A stretch of 64,000 bases of DNA from positions 3,100,001 through 3,164,000 of the forward strand of contig NZ_CP032229.1 in NCBI RefSeq assembly GCF_004328625.1. Direction: 5' to 3'. This stretch comes from Streptomyces seoulensis. Its GTDB lineage: Bacteria; Actinomycetota; Actinomycetes; Streptomycetales; Streptomycetaceae. Positions within the stretch are counted from its first letter, which is position 1, and each line of letters starts with the position of its first letter. Of the stretch, positions 8,884-18,855 are shown one piece after another. The notes below the pieces were generated by a model. It was not told the origin of the DNA, made no database searches, and worked only from the letters and a program-made list of their open reading frames with translations. A program made the position numbers and the translations under genes.

Positions 8884-10326
8884 TCAGCTCTGCTGCGCCC
8901 ACCACTCCTTGAGGGCCGCGATCGCCGCGTCGTGCTCCATCGGGCCGTTCTCCAGGCGCAGCTCCAGCATGTGCTGGTACGCCTGGCCGATGACCGGACC
9001 CGGTCCGACGCCGAGGATCGTCATGATCTCGTTGCCGTCGAGGTCGGGGCGGATGGAGTCCAGCTCCTCCTTCTCCTGCAACTCGGCAATGCGCGCCTCC
9101 AGCCCGTCATAGGCGCGGGACAGCGTGGCCGCCTTGCGCTTGTTCCGGGTGGTGCAGTCGGAGCGGGTCAGCTTGTGCAGCCGGTCCAGCAGCGGGCCGG
9201 CGTCGCGGACGTAGCGCCGGACCGCGGAGTCCGTCCACTCGCCGGTGCCGTAGCCGTGGAAGCGCAGGTGCAGCTCGACCAGGCGGGAGACGTCCTTCAC
9301 CAGGTCGTTGGAGTACTTCAGCGCCGTCATGCGCTTCTTGGTCATCTTCGCGCCGACCACCTCGTGGTGGTGGAAGGAGACCCGGCCGTCCTGCTCGAAG
9401 CGCCGTGTCCGGGGCTTGCCGATGTCATGCAGCAGCGCGGCGAGCCGGAGGATGAGGTCCGGGCCGTTCTCCTCCAGGTCGATCGCCTGCTCCAGGACGA
9501 TAAGGGAGTGGTCGTAGACGTCCTTGTGGCGGTGGTGCTCGTCACGCTCCAGCTGGAGCGCCGGCAGCTCGGGCAGCACATGAGCGGCGAGCCCGGTGTC
9601 GACCAGCAGGGTGAGGCCCTTGCGGGGGTGCGCGGAGAGGAGCAGCTTGTTCAGCTCGTCCCGGACCCGCTCGGCCGACACGATCTCGATCCGCGCGGAC
9701 ATCTCCGTCATCGCGGTGACGACTGCCGGGTCCACCTCGAAGTCGAGCTGGGCGGCGAACCGGGCGGCCCGCATCATCCGCAGCGGGTCGTCGGAGAACG
9801 ACTCCTCCGGCGTGCCGGGCGTGCGCAGCACCCAGGCCGCGAGGTCCTCCAGACCGCCGTGCGGGTCGATGAACTCCTTCTCCGGCAGGGCCACGGCCAT
9901 CGCGTTGACCGTGAAGTCACGCCGGACCAGGTCCTCCTCGATGGAGTCGCCGTACGACACCTCGGGCTTGCGGGAGGTGCGGTCGTACGCCTCGGAGCGG
10001 TAGGTGGTGACCTCGATCTGGTAGCCGTCCTTCTGGGCGCCCACCGTGCCGAAGGCGATCCCTACCTCCCAGACGGCGTCCGCCCAGGGCCGGACGATCC
10101 GCAGCACGTCCTCGGGGCGCGCGTCGGTCGTGAAGTCCAGGTCGTTCCCGAGCCGGCCCAGCAGCGCGTCACGGACCGAGCCGCCGACCAGGGCGAGCGA
10201 GAACCCGGCCTCCTGGAAACGGCGGGCGAGGTCGTCGGCCACGGGGGCCACCCGCAGCAGCTCGCTCACCGCGCGCTGCTGCACCTGGCTGAGGGCAGCG
10301 GGATTGTCATCGTTGGGGTTCGGCAC
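8884..10326 (-). CDS. pcnA: CCA tRNA nucleotidyltransferase
   Basis: A 480-residue class II nucleotidyltransferase that adds or repairs the 3' CCA of tRNA. GGSVRDALLG with the metal-binding D-x-D of NDLDFTT (about 48-65) marks the catalytic head. A neck domain with RMMRAARFAAQLDF follows, then an HD domain (ALLHDIGKPR) that may give phosphohydrolase activity, then an RNA-binding tail. The GTG at 10326 gives MPNPNDDNP, the N-terminus I recall for Streptomyces homologues; the frame continues upstream to 10407 without a good site. It is divergent from the DUF6049 gene, matching the pcnA position in mycobacteria. Confidence 0.9.
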   Translation of the reverse strand: MPNPNDDNPAALSQVQQRAVSELLRVAPVADDLARRFQEAGFSLALVGGSVRDALLGRLGNDLDFTTDARPEDVLRIVRPWADAVWEVGIAFGTVGAQKDGYQIEVTTYRSEAYDRTSRKPEVSYGDSIEEDLVRRDFTVNAMAVALPEKEFIDPHGGLEDLAAWVLRTPGTPEESFSDDPLRMMRAARFAAQLDFEVDPAVVTAMTEMSARIEIVSAERVRDELNKLLLSAHPRKGLTLLVDTGLAAHVLPELPALQLERDEHHRHKDVYDHSLIVLEQAIDLEENGPDLILRLAALLHDIGKPRTRRFEQDGRVSFHHHEVVGAKMTKKRMTALKYSNDLVKDVSRLVELHLRFHGYGTGEWTDSAVRRYVRDAGPLLDRLHKLTRSDCTTRNKRKAATLSRAYDGLEARIAELQEKEELDSIRPDLDGNEIMTILGVGPGPVIGQAYQHMLELRLENGPMEHDAAIAALKEWWAQQS

Positions 10327-10586
10327 AACAGAAGAGGGTACGTGGCCCGGCCGCCCGGGACCGCACCCGTTTGACCGGCGCCGGGACTCCCTGCCATACC
10401 CCCACAAGGGCTCCCCTAGGGGCGGACACCGGCTCTCCGCTCCTTAATGGATATAGAGGACAGGCGGCCGCTCCGGGGCGATCTTGGAGAACGGTCCGTG
10501 GCACTCAGCCTCCGCGGTCATCGTTACCATGCGGGGACGCACATTCCGACGACCACTGATGACGACGACGAGGGACGGGCTAGCGC

Positions 10587-12959
10587 GTGGCCGACGCGGC
10601 TGAAATCCAGGGGCCCAGTGCCTCTCCTGCCCGCCGCCGACTGCGGCGCGCCGGAGCGCTGCTGGCGGGCGCACCGCTGCTGGCCGGGCTGCTCCAGCTG
10701 ACCGCGACCGAGCCCGCCCAGGCGGCGCCGGCGGACTCGGTGTCCGTGGCGTTGGACTCACTGACGCCCAGCGCGCCCACCGAGGACGACACCCTGACCG
10801 TGTCCGGCACGGTGATCAACAACGGCAGGCAGACCGTCACCGGGGCCCACGTCGGGCTGCGGGTGGGCCCCCTGCTGAACACCCGCTCCGCGGTCGACGG
10901 TATCGCCCAGCACCCCGACGATCTCCGTGGCGGCACCGGCGAGGAGCTCGGGGAGAAGTACACGGAGAAGTTCAGCAAGCTGGTCCCGGGCGTCGCCGAG
11001 CACTTCAGCATCTCCGTCCCGGCGGACGAGCTGAATCTGGGCAAGGACGGCGTCTACTCGTTCGGCGTCTCCCTCTCCGGCAAGACCTCGGCGCAACCCT
11101 GGGACCAGATGCTCGGCATCGAGCGGACCTTCCTGCCCTGGCAGTCGTCCGAGGCCGACACCAAGAGCCGGACGACGGTCATGTGGCCGCTGATCTCGTC
11201 CGTCCACATGACGGCCCGTACGGGCGCCGGAGCACGTCAGACCCCCGTCTTCCAGGACGACGAACTGGCCAAGGAGATCGCCCCCGGCGGCCGTCTGGCG
11301 CAGATGATGGACCTGGGCCGGGACCTCGACGTCAGCTGGGTGATCGACCCGGATCTGCTGGCCGCGGTGGACGCCATGGCGAACGGCTACCGGGTCCAGC
11401 AGTCCGACGGCAGCACCAAGGCCGGCTCGCGCGAGAACCAGGACCTGGCCAAGCAGTGGCTGGCCGGTCTCCAGCAGGCCGTGGCGGGCAAGGAGGTCGT
11501 CGCGCTGCCGTTCGCCGACCCGGACCTCGCCTCGCTCGCCCACACCGGTACCAGCGTCACCGGCTCGCTCAGCCACCTCAAGGACGCCACCGACGTCGCG
11601 GCCCTCACGGTGAAGACCGTGCTCCACGTGACGCCGACCACGGACTTCGCGTGGCCGGTGGAAGGCGCCGTGGACCCCTCGATCATCAAGGTGGCCACCT
11701 CCGCCGGCGCCGACCGGGTGATCGCCCGCAGCGACAGCCTCCGGGAGTCCTCCGGGCTGTCCTACACGCCGTCTGCCGCCCGCCCCATCGGCGGCGGCAC
11801 CACGGCGGTGGTCGCGGACGCCCGGATGTCCACGGCCTTCGAGGGCGACCTCACCAAGGCGGACACCTCCACGCTCGCGGTGCAGCAGTTCCTCGCTCAG
11901 AGCCTTGAGGCCAATGTGCAGAAGGACGAGCAGCGCACGGTGGTGGTCGCCCCGCAGCGCATGCCGACCGCCAGCCAGGCACAGGCGATGGCCACCGCCG
12001 TGAAGGCGCTCCAGGACGGCAACTGGTCGCAGCCCGAGACCCTCACCGCCGCCGCCAAGGCCAAGCCCGACCCGGACGCCACCACGCGCATCCCCTCGAC
12101 GTCGGCCTACCCCTCGTCGCTGCGCAAGCAGGAGCTGCCGAGGAGCGCCTTCGAGCAGATCGCGGACACGCAGGACAAGCTCGACAACTTCGAGGTGATC
12201 CTCACCGACCAGTCCCGCGTGGTCACGCCGTTCGGCCGGGCCATAAACCGCGGGATGTCCACGTCGTGGCGGGGGCAGGCCGCCAAGGCGGACGGTTTCC
12301 GCGCGGACGTGCTGAGCTATCTCGACAACCTCGGCGGCCAGGTCAAGCTGATCGACAAGTCGGAGACCAAGCTCTCCGGGCGCAGCGCCACCATCCCGGT
12401 GACCGTGCAGAACAACCTGGTCCAGCCCGTCGGCCATCTGTACCTGCGGCTCAGCTCGACCCAGCCGACCCGGCTGAAGATCGCCGGGAAGGCGTACGAC
12501 GAGCAGCCCGTCGAGGTCTCCGGCGGCCACAGCCAGTCGGTGAAGTTCACCACCTCGGCCAACGCCAACGGCCGGGCCACGGTCCTCGCCCAGCTCTACA
12601 CCGAGGACGGCCAGGAGTACGGCGACCCGGTCAGCTTCGACGTGAAGGTCACCGAGGTCACGCCCACCGTCATGCTGGTGATCGGCGGCGGGGTGCTGCT
12701 GCTGGTCCTCGCCGGTTTCCGGATGTACACCCAGCGCAAGCGCGCGGCCGCCCGCCAGGCCGAGGAGGAGGGCCCGGACGAGGCGGAGGCGGACTCCGGT
12801 GACGACTCCGGGAACCCGGACGACGCCGGGGACCGTCTTTCCGAGGAGCCCGGTTCCCCCGCCGGGGCAGCCGGGCCGGACCAGCCGGGTGACCCTGCGC
12901 CGGACACCGCACCGGAAAGCGCCGACCCGTCCGGCACGGGTGAGAGAGTGGACCGTTGA
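10587..12959 (+). CDS. DUF6049 family secreted, membrane-anchored protein
   Basis: A 790-residue protein of unknown function. The N-terminus has a basic stretch and a signal peptide (hydrophobic run ending near TEPAQAAPAD). The large extracellular part holds a beta-rich segment (about 50-200) and a central alpha/beta region; a single transmembrane helix (VMLVIGGGVLLLVLAGF) sits near 690-710, followed by a basic stop-transfer segment and a long acidic Pro/Asp/Glu tail in the cytoplasm. GAGGGACGGG precedes the GTG start. It lies 46 bp before murJ and corresponds by position to mycobacterial Rv3909, so an envelope role together with MurJ is inferred. Confidence 0.8.
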   Translation: MADAAEIQGPSASPARRRLRRAGALLAGAPLLAGLLQLTATEPAQAAPADSVSVALDSLTPSAPTEDDTLTVSGTVINNGRQTVTGAHVGLRVGPLLNTRSAVDGIAQHPDDLRGGTGEELGEKYTEKFSKLVPGVAEHFSISVPADELNLGKDGVYSFGVSLSGKTSAQPWDQMLGIERTFLPWQSSEADTKSRTTVMWPLISSVHMTARTGAGARQTPVFQDDELAKEIAPGGRLAQMMDLGRDLDVSWVIDPDLLAAVDAMANGYRVQQSDGSTKAGSRENQDLAKQWLAGLQQAVAGKEVVALPFADPDLASLAHTGTSVTGSLSHLKDATDVAALTVKTVLHVTPTTDFAWPVEGAVDPSIIKVATSAGADRVIARSDSLRESSGLSYTPSAARPIGGGTTAVVADARMSTAFEGDLTKADTSTLAVQQFLAQSLEANVQKDEQRTVVVAPQRMPTASQAQAMATAVKALQDGNWSQPETLTAAAKAKPDPDATTRIPSTSAYPSSLRKQELPRSAFEQIADTQDKLDNFEVILTDQSRVVTPFGRAINRGMSTSWRGQAAKADGFRADVLSYLDNLGGQVKLIDKSETKLSGRSATIPVTVQNNLVQPVGHLYLRLSSTQPTRLKIAGKAYDEQPVEVSGGHSQSVKFTTSANANGRATVLAQLYTEDGQEYGDPVSFDVKVTEVTPTVMLVIGGGVLLLVLAGFRMYTQRKRAAARQAEEEGPDEAEADSGDDSGNPDDAGDRLSEEPGSPAGAAGPDQPGDPAPDTAPESADPSGTGERVDR

Positions 12960-13005
12960 GCGACGCCGCGGCCCGTGTGGCCAGGGACGATGAGGTGGGG
13001 TAACC

Positions 13006-15306
13006 ATGAACGCGCCGTACGACGGTGACCGCGGCCAGGACGCCGCCGACTCGGGCCACGGGCCCGAGACCCCGCCCGAACCCGGCCAGGAGCCGCCGCA
13101 GCCCGCGGCGGACATGTACCTCCAGGACGCCTACGACCAAGATCCCTACCGGGCGCGGGACCTCTCCGCCCAGGACCCGGTCGCCGAGGCGCTCTACGAC
13201 CGCGCCGCGCACCCGCCGCCCCCGCCGGGCAGCTACGAGCCGCGCCAGCCGCTCTACGCCCCGCCCTCTCAGTCCTCGTACTCCCCCGACCCGCGCGTCT
13301 GGGCCAAGACCCCGGCGCCCGAGCCGGAGGGCGACGCGACGCAGCACCGCCCGTACGGCGACCACCCGCGCACCACCCAGTTCGTGGGCGTGGACGACCT
13401 GGTCTCGCACTCCGGCGAGGAGTACCACGAACCGGACGCCTTCGCGCACCTGCTGCGGGACCAGCAGCACAGCGGCGCCACCGGCACCGCCCGCACCGCC
13501 CAGGGCGCCGGCGGCTCCTACCCGCCGCCCCATGCCCAGAGCCCCGCGCACCACGGCGGCGGCGGAAACCCGTACCAGGCAGCCTCCGGGAACCCCATGC
13601 AGCCGCCCGTACCCGCCCCGGCCGGTCCCTCCGGTCCCGTGGAGACCCCGGCCCCGCCGGCTCCGACCCCGGCGAAGGGGCGCGCCTCCGGGCTCCTGGG
13701 CTCCAGCGCCGTCATGGCCGCGGGCACGATGGTGTCGCGCCTCACCGGCTTCGTCCGCTCCGCGATGATCGTCGCGGCGCTGGGCACCGGCATCCTCGGC
13801 GACTCGTTCCAGATCGCCTACCAACTGCCGACGATGATCTACATCCTCACCGTCGGCGGCGGTCTCAACTCGGTCTTCGTGCCCCAGCTCGTCCGCTCGA
13901 TGAAGGAGGACGAGGACGGCGGCGAAGCCTTCGCCAACCGGCTGCTGACCCTCGTCATGGTCGCGCTCGCGGCGCTGACGGCGCTGACCATGCTCGGCGC
14001 GCCGTACCTGGTGAGGGTGCTGTCGGACCCGATCGCCTCCGACCCGGCGGCCAACCAGGTGGCGGTCACCTTCACCCGCTACTTCCTGCCCTCGATTTTC
14101 TTCATGGGCATCCACGTGGTGATGGGTCAGGTCCTCAACGCGCGCGGCAAGTTCGGCGCGATGATGTGGACCCCGGTCCTGAACAACATCGTCATCATCG
14201 TCACGCTCGGCATGTTCCTGTGGGTCTACGGCTCCGCGGCCGACTCGCACATGACCGTCAACAACATCCCGCCCCAGGGCCAGCGGCTCCTCGGCATCGG
14301 CATCCTGCTCGGTCTCGCCGTGCAGGCCCTGGCGATGATCCCGTACCTGCGTGAGACCGGCTTCCGTATCCGGCCCCGGTTCGACTGGCGGGGCCACGGC
14401 CTGGGCAAGGCCGCGATGCTCGCCAAGTGGACCGTGCTGTTCGTGCTCGCCAACCAGGCGGGCGCCATGGTCGTCACCCAGCTCTCCACCGCCGCCGGCA
14501 AGGACTCCGGGATCGACGGCACCGGCTTCGCCGCCTACGCCAACGCCCAGCTCATCTGGGGTCTGCCGCAGGCCATCATCACCGTGTCCCTCATGGCCGC
14601 GCTGCTGCCGCGTCTGTCGCGCTCGGCCGCCGAGGGCGACGGCGGCGCCGTCCGCGACGACATCTCGCAGGGCCTGCGCACCACGGCGGTCGCCATCGTG
14701 CCCATCGCCTTCGGCTTCGTCTCGCTCGGCATCCCGATGTGCACGCTGATCTTCGGCTCCTCCGGCACCGGCTCGGCCACCAACATGGGCTTCATGCTGA
14801 TGGCCTTCGGCCTCGGCCTGATCCCGTACTCGGTCCAGTACGTCGTCCTGCGCGCCTTCTACGCGTACGAGGACACCCGGACCCCCTTCTACAACACGGT
14901 CATCGTGGCGGCGGTCAACGCGGGTGCCTCCGCGCTCTGCTACTTCCTGCTCCCGTCCCGCTGGGCGGTCGCGGGCATGGCGGCCGTCTACGGCCTCTCC
15001 TACGCCATCGGCGTCGGTGTCGCCTGGCGCCGGCTGCGCAAGCGGCTGTGCGGCGACCTGGACGGCTCCCGGGTGCTGCGGACGTACGCCCGGCTGGCGA
15101 TCGCCTCGGTCCCGGCGGCACTGCTCAGCGGCGCGGCCTGCTACGGCGTCGGACACTCCCTCGGACAGGGCGTCTTCGGCTCTCTCGTGGCCCTCGTGGC
15201 CGGTGGGGCGGTACTGCTCGGAGTCTTCTTCGTGGCCGCGCGCCGCATGCGGATCGACGAGCTCAACTCGCTCGTCGGCATGGTGCGCGGGCGTCTGGGG
15301 CGATGA
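13006..15306 (+). CDS. murJ: Lipid II flippase MurJ (MviN)
   Basis: A 766-residue protein. A 200-residue Pro/Tyr-rich hydrophilic N-terminal extension precedes a 14-helix MVF-superfamily core (from about 225, beginning SGLLGSSAVMAAGTMVSRLT). MurJ moves lipid-linked peptidoglycan precursor across the membrane. The core lacks the C-terminal pseudokinase and extracellular domain that are fused to it in mycobacteria; those are encoded by the next gene. The start ATG is preceded by GAGGTGGGG. It is probably in one transcription unit from the DUF6049 gene through the anti-sigma gene. Confidence 0.92.
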   Translation: MNAPYDGDRGQDAADSGHGPETPPEPGQEPPQPAADMYLQDAYDQDPYRARDLSAQDPVAEALYDRAAHPPPPPGSYEPRQPLYAPPSQSSYSPDPRVWAKTPAPEPEGDATQHRPYGDHPRTTQFVGVDDLVSHSGEEYHEPDAFAHLLRDQQHSGATGTARTAQGAGGSYPPPHAQSPAHHGGGGNPYQAASGNPMQPPVPAPAGPSGPVETPAPPAPTPAKGRASGLLGSSAVMAAGTMVSRLTGFVRSAMIVAALGTGILGDSFQIAYQLPTMIYILTVGGGLNSVFVPQLVRSMKEDEDGGEAFANRLLTLVMVALAALTALTMLGAPYLVRVLSDPIASDPAANQVAVTFTRYFLPSIFFMGIHVVMGQVLNARGKFGAMMWTPVLNNIVIIVTLGMFLWVYGSAADSHMTVNNIPPQGQRLLGIGILLGLAVQALAMIPYLRETGFRIRPRFDWRGHGLGKAAMLAKWTVLFVLANQAGAMVVTQLSTAAGKDSGIDGTGFAAYANAQLIWGLPQAIITVSLMAALLPRLSRSAAEGDGGAVRDDISQGLRTTAVAIVPIAFGFVSLGIPMCTLIFGSSGTGSATNMGFMLMAFGLGLIPYSVQYVVLRAFYAYEDTRTPFYNTVIVAAVNAGASALCYFLLPSRWAVAGMAAVYGLSYAIGVGVAWRRLRKRLCGDLDGSRVLRTYARLAIASVPAALLSGAACYGVGHSLGQGVFGSLVALVAGGAVLLGVFFVAARRMRIDELNSLVGMVRGRLGR

Positions 15307-15424
15307 GCCGGGGGTAGTCGCACAACCATCGTCCCCCTCTGCGTGTCGTGCATAGCGGGGGACTGTGGGCACAATTGGTTTCGGCGTCGGACAGCGTGCA
15401 ACGGATGGGGAGGCAGGGACGACG

Positions 15425-17143
15425 GTGGCGGAACGCAGCACGGCTGCCGTCGACGTGGCAGACAACAGCGGTGACAAGCCGCTGACCGCCAAGGCGGATC
15501 AGGCCACGGCCGACGGGGTGGCCAAGAACCCGGAGCGGGACACGGACATCGACCAGACGCAGGGGAGAGACGGCGCGGAGGACTCCGGCAAGGCGTCCTC
15601 GCCCACCGAGTTGCACAGCGGTCACAAGCTCGCCAGGCGCTACCGCCTGGAGGAGTGCGTCACCCGTCTGGACGGATTCAGCAGCTGGCGTGCGGTCGAC
15701 GAGAAACTGCGCCGTGCCGTCGGTGTGCACATCCTGCCCGCCGACCACGTACGCGCCCGTGCCGTGCTGGCAGCGGCCCGCTCGGCGGCGCTGCTCGGCG
15801 ACCCGCGCTTCGTCCAGGTCCTCGACGCGGTCGAGGAGAACGACCTCGTCTACGTGGTCCACGAGTGGCTGCCCGACGCCACCGAGCTGACCGCGCTGCT
15901 CGCGGCCGGTCCGCTGGAGCCGCACGACGCCTACCAGATGGTCAGTCAGGTCGCGGCCGCCATGGCCGCCTCCCACCGCGAGGGCCTCGCCCATCTGCGG
16001 CTGAACCCGAACGCGGTACTGCGCACGTCCTCCGGTCAGTGGCGCATCCGCGGCCTCGCCGTGAACGCCGCCCTGCGCGGCGTCGGCTCCGACACCCCGC
16101 AGCGCACCGACACCGAGGCGATCGGTGCCCTGCTGTACGCGGCGCTGACCCAGCGCTGGCCCTACGAGAGCGACGCGTACGGCCTGGCTGGCCTGCCCAA
16201 GGACATCGGTCTCATCGCACCGGACCAGGTGCGGGCCGGAATCCACCGGGGGCTGTCGGAGCTGGCGATGCGCGCGCTCGTCAACGACGGCGCCACCGCC
16301 TCCCGGCACGAGGCCGCGTGCACGACGCCGGAGGAGCTGGTCAAGGCGATCGGCGAGATGCCGCGCGTACGGCCGCCGGAGCCCGCGTTCAGCGGTCCGC
16401 CGGAGTACCAGCGCACGACCTACCAGCAGGGCACCTACGGCCGTCCCTCGGCACACGCGGGAGTCACCCAGCCCGTCGTGGCCCCGCCGGCCCCGCTCCA
16501 GAGCCGCACCGGCAAGGCGCTGAAGTGGGCGGTCTCCGCCCTCCTCATCGCCGCGCTCGGCCTCGGCAGCTGGCAGCTCGCGGACGCCCTGATGGACCGC
16601 GGCAAGAACTCCGACGACACCAACACCACGCAGACGCAGGACGACGGCGACAAGGGCGCGGCCAAGGTGGCGCCGCAGCCGCTGAAGATCCAGAGTGCCC
16701 AGGAGTTCATCGCCTCGGGCGGTGCCCAGCACCCGGCCGATGTCGCCAAGACCTACGACGGGGACACCTCGACGTCCTGGCGGACCAAGACCTTCAACAG
16801 CGGCCCCGAAATCGCCCCCCTGAAGCCAGGCGTGGGCATCGTCTACGACCTCGGCTCGGCGAAGGACGTCGATGCCGCCACGGTCGGGCTGCGTTACCCC
16901 GGGGACCACACGACGGTCGATCTGTACACCTCCGACTCGGCACCCGTGTCGCTGGACTCGATGCACAGAGCCGGCAGCAGCACCACCACGAGCACTACCG
17001 CCACGGTGAAGCCGGCCAAGCCCGTGAAGGCGCGGTACGTCCTGGTCTGGCTGACGGCCGTGCCCATGTCCGGCCCCGACGCGGCCACCTACTCGGGCGC
17101 GGGCTACAAGCAGGCCATCACCGAAGTCCATTTCACGGGCTGA
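15425..17143 (+). CDS. Membrane-anchored pseudokinase with extracellular discoidin-like domain
   Basis: A 572-residue protein. After a hydrophilic N-terminus comes a protein-kinase fold (about 70-340) lacking catalytic residues: the VAIK lysine position reads VGVHIL, the HRD loop reads HLRLNPN, and the DFG position reads IRGLAV. One transmembrane helix follows (LKWAVSALLIAALGLGSW, about 370-390), then a linker and a C-terminal beta-sandwich domain resembling galactose-binding/discoidin folds (AKTYDGDTSTSWRT). In Mycobacterium the same modules are fused to MviN, where phosphorylation of the pseudokinase recruits FhaA. The GTG at 15425 with a GGGGAGG site is chosen over the GTG at 15365. Confidence 0.82.
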   Translation: MAERSTAAVDVADNSGDKPLTAKADQATADGVAKNPERDTDIDQTQGRDGAEDSGKASSPTELHSGHKLARRYRLEECVTRLDGFSSWRAVDEKLRRAVGVHILPADHVRARAVLAAARSAALLGDPRFVQVLDAVEENDLVYVVHEWLPDATELTALLAAGPLEPHDAYQMVSQVAAAMAASHREGLAHLRLNPNAVLRTSSGQWRIRGLAVNAALRGVGSDTPQRTDTEAIGALLYAALTQRWPYESDAYGLAGLPKDIGLIAPDQVRAGIHRGLSELAMRALVNDGATASRHEAACTTPEELVKAIGEMPRVRPPEPAFSGPPEYQRTTYQQGTYGRPSAHAGVTQPVVAPPAPLQSRTGKALKWAVSALLIAALGLGSWQLADALMDRGKNSDDTNTTQTQDDGDKGAAKVAPQPLKIQSAQEFIASGGAQHPADVAKTYDGDTSTSWRTKTFNSGPEIAPLKPGVGIVYDLGSAKDVDAATVGLRYPGDHTTVDLYTSDSAPVSLDSMHRAGSSTTTSTTATVKPAKPVKARYVLVWLTAVPMSGPDAATYSGAGYKQAITEVHFTG

Positions 17144-17169
17144 CATCCCGTCCGAGGCGGAGGGGGACG

Positions 17170-17898
17170 ATGGCAGGCGACAGCCGGTTCGGCGAGGTTC
17201 GGGACGAGGAACTGCTCGCCCGGCATGTGCAAGGTGACCCGGATGCCTTCGGGGAGATCGTGCGGAGGCACCGGGACCGGCTGTGGGCGGTCGCGCTGCG
17301 GACGCTGGGGGACCGGGAGGAGGCCGCCGACGCGGTGCAGGACGCGCTGGTGTCGGCGTACCGGGCCGCGCACACCTTCCGGGGGCAGTCGGCCGTCACG
17401 ACCTGGCTGCACCGGATCACGGTGAACGCCTGCCTGGACCGCATCCGCAAGGCCGCCTCGCGGAAGACCGCGCCCGTAGACGACCCCGAGCGGCTGGAAC
17501 AGCTCCTGGAGCCCCACGAGTCCGCCTCCGCCCCGGCCGAGCGCAACGACCTCCACCGCCAGCTCCTGGAGGCCCTCGGTACGCTTCCCGCCGAACAGCG
17601 GGCCGCGCTGGTCCTGGTGGACATGCAGGGCTACCCCGTCGCTGAGGCCGCCCGTGTCCTGGACGTGCCCACCGGGACCGTGAAGAGCCGCTGCGCACGC
17701 GGCCGGGCCAGACTCCTCCCCCTCCTCACCCACCTGCGGCCGGGCGCCGCCGACGACGGTGGAAAAGAACCCGCGGCGGGGCGGAACCGGGTGCACGGGG
17801 CATCCGTCCCACCTCCGACAGGATCTGCGGGCGAGGGAACCGAAGACTCCGGGCCAACTGGTTCAGCCGTCGTGAAGGGCGGAGGTGGGCGAGCATGA
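17170..17898 (+). CDS. sigM: ECF sigma factor SigM
   Basis: A 242-residue extracytoplasmic-function sigma factor. Region 2 (about 15-85) includes LWAVALRTLGDREEAADAVQDAL and TWLHRITVNACLDR; region 4 (about 130-185) includes LPAEQRAALVLVDMQGYPVAEAA and the GTVKSRCARGRARL recognition helix. A disordered Gly/Pro-rich tail of about 50 residues follows. The position between murJ/pseudokinase and trxB is that of SigM in actinobacteria. The stop overlaps the anti-sigma start (ATGA), so the two are translationally coupled. The start has CGGAGGGGG upstream. Confidence 0.9.
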   Translation: MAGDSRFGEVRDEELLARHVQGDPDAFGEIVRRHRDRLWAVALRTLGDREEAADAVQDALVSAYRAAHTFRGQSAVTTWLHRITVNACLDRIRKAASRKTAPVDDPERLEQLLEPHESASAPAERNDLHRQLLEALGTLPAEQRAALVLVDMQGYPVAEAARVLDVPTGTVKSRCARGRARLLPLLTHLRPGAADDGGKEPAAGRNRVHGASVPPPTGSAGEGTEDSGPTGSAVVKGGGGRA

Positions 17899-18782
17899 CG
17901 TCCTCGACGGACACGACCGGGCATCCGGACGTCGCCGAGATCTCCGACCTGACCGAGGGACTCCTCTCCCCGTCCCGCAGCGCGGAGCTGCGGCACCACT
18001 TGGCGAGCTGCGCGACGTGCGCCGAGGTCCATGCCGCGCTGACGGAGATCCAGGGGCTGCTGGGCGACGTCCCGGCCGCACCCCCGATGCCCACGGACAT
18101 GGCGGACCGGATCGACGCCGCCCTCGCCGCCGAGGCAGCGGGTCGGGTCGAGCAGGCGGACCCCGTGAGCCCCGGTCGTCATGTTTCACGTGAAACACCG
18201 ACCCCGCCGGACCGTCCCGCCAAGCTTTCCCGCGCCACCACCGGCCCCGGCCGGAAAGAGCGCTCTCGAAGCCGTCGCCGGACGGCCGCGCTCGGCGCCG
18301 TGCTCACCGCCGCCGTCCTCGGCGCCGGCTCGCTGCTCGTGCAGTCCCTCGGCAACAACTCCTCCGACAAGGCGGCGCAGAGCACGGCCGCGTCCGCCGT
18401 CGGCACCTTCTCCGGCGTCAGTGTGAAGAGCCAGGTGTCGGATCTGCTCACCGCGCGGGAGGGGCTACGGCGGGGCAGCCAGCGCCCGCAGCAGGATGCC
18501 GAGACCGATATCGCGCCCTCCGGGCCTACGCAGAGCGCGAACACCCTGATCCAGACCGAGGTCCCGGTGCCCGACTGCGTCCGGCGGGCACTCCGATCCG
18601 GTGAAACGGTTCTGGGGGCGAAGAGCGGCACCTACGCCGACAAGAGCGCCTACCTCGTGGTGGTGCCGGACAAGGCCGACAGCAAGCGCGTCACGGCGTA
18701 TGTGGTCGACGCGTCCTGCGCGTCCAAGCGGGCCGCGGGTGCCGGCAGTGTGCTTCTGAAGCAGACTCTCGACCGATCTTGA
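17895..18782 (+). CDS. Anti-sigma factor (zinc-binding type, transmembrane) for SigM
   Basis: A 295-residue protein. The N-terminal anti-sigma domain carries H35-x3-C39-x2-C42 (HHLASCATC), the ZAS zinc signature. A Pro-rich linker contains VSRET, produced by an embedded parS. A transmembrane helix (TAALGAVLTAAVLGAGSLLV) follows near residues 133-155, then an extracellular C-terminal domain with two cysteines (PDCVRRAL and DASCASKRAA) that could form a disulfide. It most likely sequesters SigM and senses an envelope signal. Coupled to sigM by a 4-bp overlap. Confidence 0.85.
   Translation: MTSSTDTTGHPDVAEISDLTEGLLSPSRSAELRHHLASCATCAEVHAALTEIQGLLGDVPAAPPMPTDMADRIDAALAAEAAGRVEQADPVSPGRHVSRETPTPPDRPAKLSRATTGPGRKERSRSRRRTAALGAVLTAAVLGAGSLLVQSLGNNSSDKAAQSTAASAVGTFSGVSVKSQVSDLLTAREGLRRGSQRPQQDAETDIAPSGPTQSANTLIQTEVPVPDCVRRALRSGETVLGAKSGTYADKSAYLVVVPDKADSKRVTAYVVDASCASKRAAGAGSVLLKQTLDRS
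18183..18196. other. parS: parS site (inside the anti-sigma gene)
   Basis: Perfect GTTTCACGTGAAAC within the linker-coding part of the anti-sigma gene, translated as Val-Ser-Arg-Glu-Thr. Confidence 0.93.
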
Positions 18783-18855
18783 AACGGCGCGGGGCTCGTC
18801 TCGGCCCGCCTCACCACGCCCGTACGGTGTGAGCCGTCGCGTGGCCGGACATCCG

